From positions 1 through 8,909 of the forward strand of contig CAMAUF010000062.1 of the NCBI GenBank assembly GCA_945861295.1: a DNA stretch of 8,909 nt, written 5' to 3'. This DNA comes from a bacterium (GTDB lineage: Bacteria; Chloroflexota; Dehalococcoidia; Tepidiformales; Tepidiformaceae). Below the pieces are notes generated by a model that was not told the origin of the DNA, made no database searches, and saw only the letters and a program-made list of their open reading frames with translations. Position numbers and translations under genes: made by a program. Within the stretch, counting starts at the first letter, position 1. Every line of letters starts with the position of its first letter. This document shows, in pieces, positions 6,943-8,909 of the stretch.

Positions 6943-8505
6943 TCATGGGGCGCGGAGTTCCTTGACGGCCTTCGGCAGGGCGCCGGCCAGTTCGCTCGCC
7001 AACAGACCGGCATCGCCGTATTCGGCGCGCAGCTGCTCCCCAGTGGCGCCGTGCACGTAAACGCCAAGGCAGGCGGCCGTGAACGGCGTCAGCCCTTGAG
7101 CGAGATACCCGCCGATCACCCCGGCGAGAACGTCGCCGCTGCCGGCCGTCGCGAGCAAGGGGTTGGCGAAGGGGCTGAGTCGCGTCCGCCCGTCTGGCCC
7201 GGCGATGACGCTGTGCGCACCCTTAAGCACGACGACGCAGCCGAACCTCGCCGCCGCGCCCTGAGCCGTCCCGATCCGGTCGGCCTGGACCTCCGCGACG
7301 GTCGTCTTCATCAGCCGCGCCATTTCGCCGGGGTGCGGCGTGAGGACGGCCCGCTTCGGCATCCGTGCGGCAGCGTCGTCCATCGTCGCGATCGCGTTCA
7401 GCGCATCCGCGTCGATCACCACCCCGTTCGGGACATCTGGCGCGATGTCCGCGAGCGCGGCCCACACAAAGGCCCGCGTCTCTTCGTCGTTACCCAGCCC
7501 CGGACCGATGATGGCGGCGTCGTATGCCGGCCACTCCCGCCGCAGGACGACGGCGGCCGAGCCGGGCAGCCCGCCGGTCGCCGAAGCCGCTTGCGGGAGC
7601 CAGGTCGCCTCGGGGATGGCGCCAGCGAGCACGTCGCAGACCGCGGCGGGCGCCGCGATGGTGACCAGACCGGCCCCGGCGCGGTAGGCCGCGTTTGCGG
7701 CGAGCATGGGCGCGCCCGCATACCGCTTCGAACCGCCGGCGACGATGACCTTCCCGAACGTGCCTTTGTTCGCGTCCTCCGGTCGCGGTGGGAGCGCCGT
7801 CTTGGCCCAGCGTGAGGTCAGCAGTTCAAGCTGGACCGCTTCCTGGGCGGGCTTCGGGATACCGATGTCGATGACCTGCACGCGGCCGCAAGCCGCGCTC
7901 GCGGGCGCTTGATACATGCCGACCTTGGGGAAGCCGAACGTGACCGTTTCGTCAGGCGTGACGGCGAGAGGGTCGACGGCCCCATTGTCGGCGTTGACGC
8001 CCGTCGGCAAATCGACCGCGATCAGCTTTGGTGGTTGGAAGCCGCCCCGTGCCGCCTTGAGCCGCGTCAGCGCCTCGCCGATCGGTTCCGCTGGGTCGAT
8101 CGGACGCTTCTGGCCGATCCCCAAGAGCGCATCGATGATCAGGTCAGACGACGAGAGCAGCGCCGTCAGCTGCTCCCAGCCGGCATCGTCTTCGCCGAGC
8201 ATCACCGTCAGCGCGCGCGGCTCCGTCTCTTCGATAAGCGACATGTCCCGCCGCTTGCGAGGCAGGTAGAGAATGACATCGGCGCCCCAATCGAACAGGT
8301 GGCGCCCTGCGACAATGCCGTCACCGCCGTTGTTGCCGGGGCCGACGAGGACGAGGATATGGCGCCCCTCCAGCGTGCCGAGCAGCATCCATGCTTCTTG
8401 GGCGACGGCGAGGCCGGCCTCTTCCATCAGTTGGCGTTCGGAGACGCCGGCCGCGACGGCGGCGGCCTCCAGCGCGCGCATCTCGGCGGTCGTGACGAGC
8501 TTCAT
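6943..8505 (-). CDS. nnr: Bifunctional NAD(P)H-hydrate epimerase / ADP-dependent dehydratase
   Basis: This 520-residue fusion repairs NADHX and NADPHX, the hydrated forms of NAD(P)H. The N-terminal YjeF-type domain (about 1-225) interconverts the R and S epimers. It shows GPGNNGGDG (55-63), DLIIDALLGIG (121-131) and VDLPTGVNADNG (164-175). The C-terminal ribokinase-like domain (about 235-515) dehydrates the S form with ADP. It shows KGTFGKVIVAGGS (247-259), GPGLG (334-338), DADALN (365-370), LTPHPGEMARL (388-398), VVLKGAHSVI (425-434) and NPLLATAGSGDVLAG (448-462). The ATG at 8505 starts the family-typical MKLVTTAEMRALE and overlaps the acpS stop as ATGA. The frame stays open for 108 codons upstream, but that part runs over acpS and looks like shadow sequence. 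AAGG lies a few bases upstream. Pairing with acpS is common in bacteria. Confidence 0.95.
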   Translation of the reverse strand: MKLVTTAEMRALEAAAVAAGVSERQLMEEAGLAVAQEAWMLLGTLEGRHILVLVGPGNNGGDGIVAGRHLFDWGADVILYLPRKRRDMSLIEETEPRALTVMLGEDDAGWEQLTALLSSSDLIIDALLGIGQKRPIDPAEPIGEALTRLKAARGGFQPPKLIAVDLPTGVNADNGAVDPLAVTPDETVTFGFPKVGMYQAPASAACGRVQVIDIGIPKPAQEAVQLELLTSRWAKTALPPRPEDANKGTFGKVIVAGGSKRYAGAPMLAANAAYRAGAGLVTIAAPAAVCDVLAGAIPEATWLPQAASATGGLPGSAAVVLRREWPAYDAAIIGPGLGNDEETRAFVWAALADIAPDVPNGVVIDADALNAIATMDDAAARMPKRAVLTPHPGEMARLMKTTVAEVQADRIGTAQGAAARFGCVVVLKGAHSVIAGPDGRTRLSPFANPLLATAGSGDVLAGVIGGYLAQGLTPFTAACLGVYVHGATGEQLRAEYGDAGLLASELAGALPKAVKELRAP

Positions 8506-8909
8506 CGGAGGCCTTTCTCGTGAATCAGCCGGAGCGCGTTTTCGCCCCGGCGCGGTGTGTCTTCGGATTCGGTAAGGTCGCGTTCGCCAACGACCGAGGC
8601 GATGGCGAACTCTTTGGAGTGAGTGAGGCTGATTTCGAGGCCCCGCAAGGCGATAGCCTCGGCCCGGGCAGCCCCGCGCCCGTAGAGGAAGACGAGCGGC
8701 TTCCCGCGTCGGTTCGGGAGGATCTCGATATCCCGCCAGCCGACGCCGCGCACGCCCGTCCCCAGCGCCTTCATGACCGCCTCTTTCGCCGCGAACCGGG
8801 CGGCGAGTTCGGAGACTCGCCCCCGGCAATGCCGGATCTCATCGTCCGTGTAAAGGCGCCCAAGGAAGCGATCCCCGTGCCGCGCGATCACGTCGGCGAC
8901 CCGGTCAAT
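8502..8909 (-). CDS. acpS: Holo-[acyl-carrier-protein] synthase (5' end outside the window)
   Basis: AcpS transfers phosphopantetheine from coenzyme A to a serine of apo-ACP, switching on the carrier used by FabF. The frame is open to the window edge and gives 135 residues starting IDRVADVIARHGDRF, which continues the family's N-terminal G.D.VEI.R motif. The metal-binding Asp of that motif should lie just beyond the edge. Visible are FAAKEAVMKALGTG with the second Mg ligand Glu (visible residue 43), GVGWRDIEILPNRRGKP, and LEISLTHSKEFAIASVV, the family's S.SH....A.A motif. A GTG at 8891-8889 could be read as a start but would delete conserved residues, so the gene is treated as truncated by the window. 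About 26 residues follow the point where AcpS normally ends. The TGA overlaps nnr (ATGA). Confidence 0.93.
   Translation of the reverse strand: MDRVADVIARHGDRFLGRLYTDDEIRHCRGRVSELAARFAAKEAVMKALGTGVRGVGWRDIEILPNRRGKPLVFLYGRGAARAEAIALRGLEISLTHSKEFAIASVVGERDLTESEDTPRRGENALRLIHEKGLR

Noticed and set aside
8506..8829. 108-codon upstream extension of nnr
   Set aside because: It overlaps acpS throughout. The family N-terminus begins at the ATG at 8505, and the extension is Arg/Gly/Pro-rich shadow sequence.

Overview
This is a stretch of chromosomal housekeeping DNA from a GC-rich bacterium: coding regions strongly prefer G or C at third codon positions, and GTG and TTG starts occur. The style of the DXS, FabF and RecJ proteins and the acpS-nnr-fabF order make a Chloroflexota-like (Dehalococcoidia-type) lineage my best guess. 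That guess is inference and not secure. I see no phage, transposon, CRISPR or plasmid genes.

The left third reads mainly on the + strand. It opens with the 3' end of an unrecognised gene (1-201) that overlaps, by ATGA, dxs (198-2096), which encodes 1-deoxy-D-xylulose-5-phosphate synthase, the first enzyme of the MEP isoprenoid pathway. A tRNA-Arg(TCT) gene with encoded CCA lies on the opposite strand at 2173-2248. A 222-base non-coding stretch with a perfect 14-base palindrome follows. Next comes a YpfJ-type membrane-anchored neutral zinc metallopeptidase (2471-3373), which appears to start at TTG.

The right two thirds read on the - strand as a tight five-gene cluster. In transcription order these are acpS (holo-ACP synthase, cut by the window end), nnr (bifunctional NAD(P)H-hydrate epimerase/dehydratase), fabF (3-oxoacyl-ACP synthase II, GTG start), recJ (single-strand DNA exonuclease) and a 137-residue protein that looks like a stand-alone Clp N-terminal double-repeat domain. 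Three of the four junctions are 4-base ATGA overlaps; only nnr-fabF has a gap (53 bases). The cluster ends convergently with the metallopeptidase gene across about 150 non-coding bases that hold one strong hairpin.

Functionally, AcpS activates the acyl carrier protein that FabF uses to elongate fatty acids, and Nnr repairs hydrated NAD(P)H, the reductant for that pathway. RecJ and the Clp-N-like protein are not obviously related to lipid synthesis but share the transcript. I found no clear new multi-gene system. The most notable item is the small Clp-N-like protein translationally coupled to recJ.
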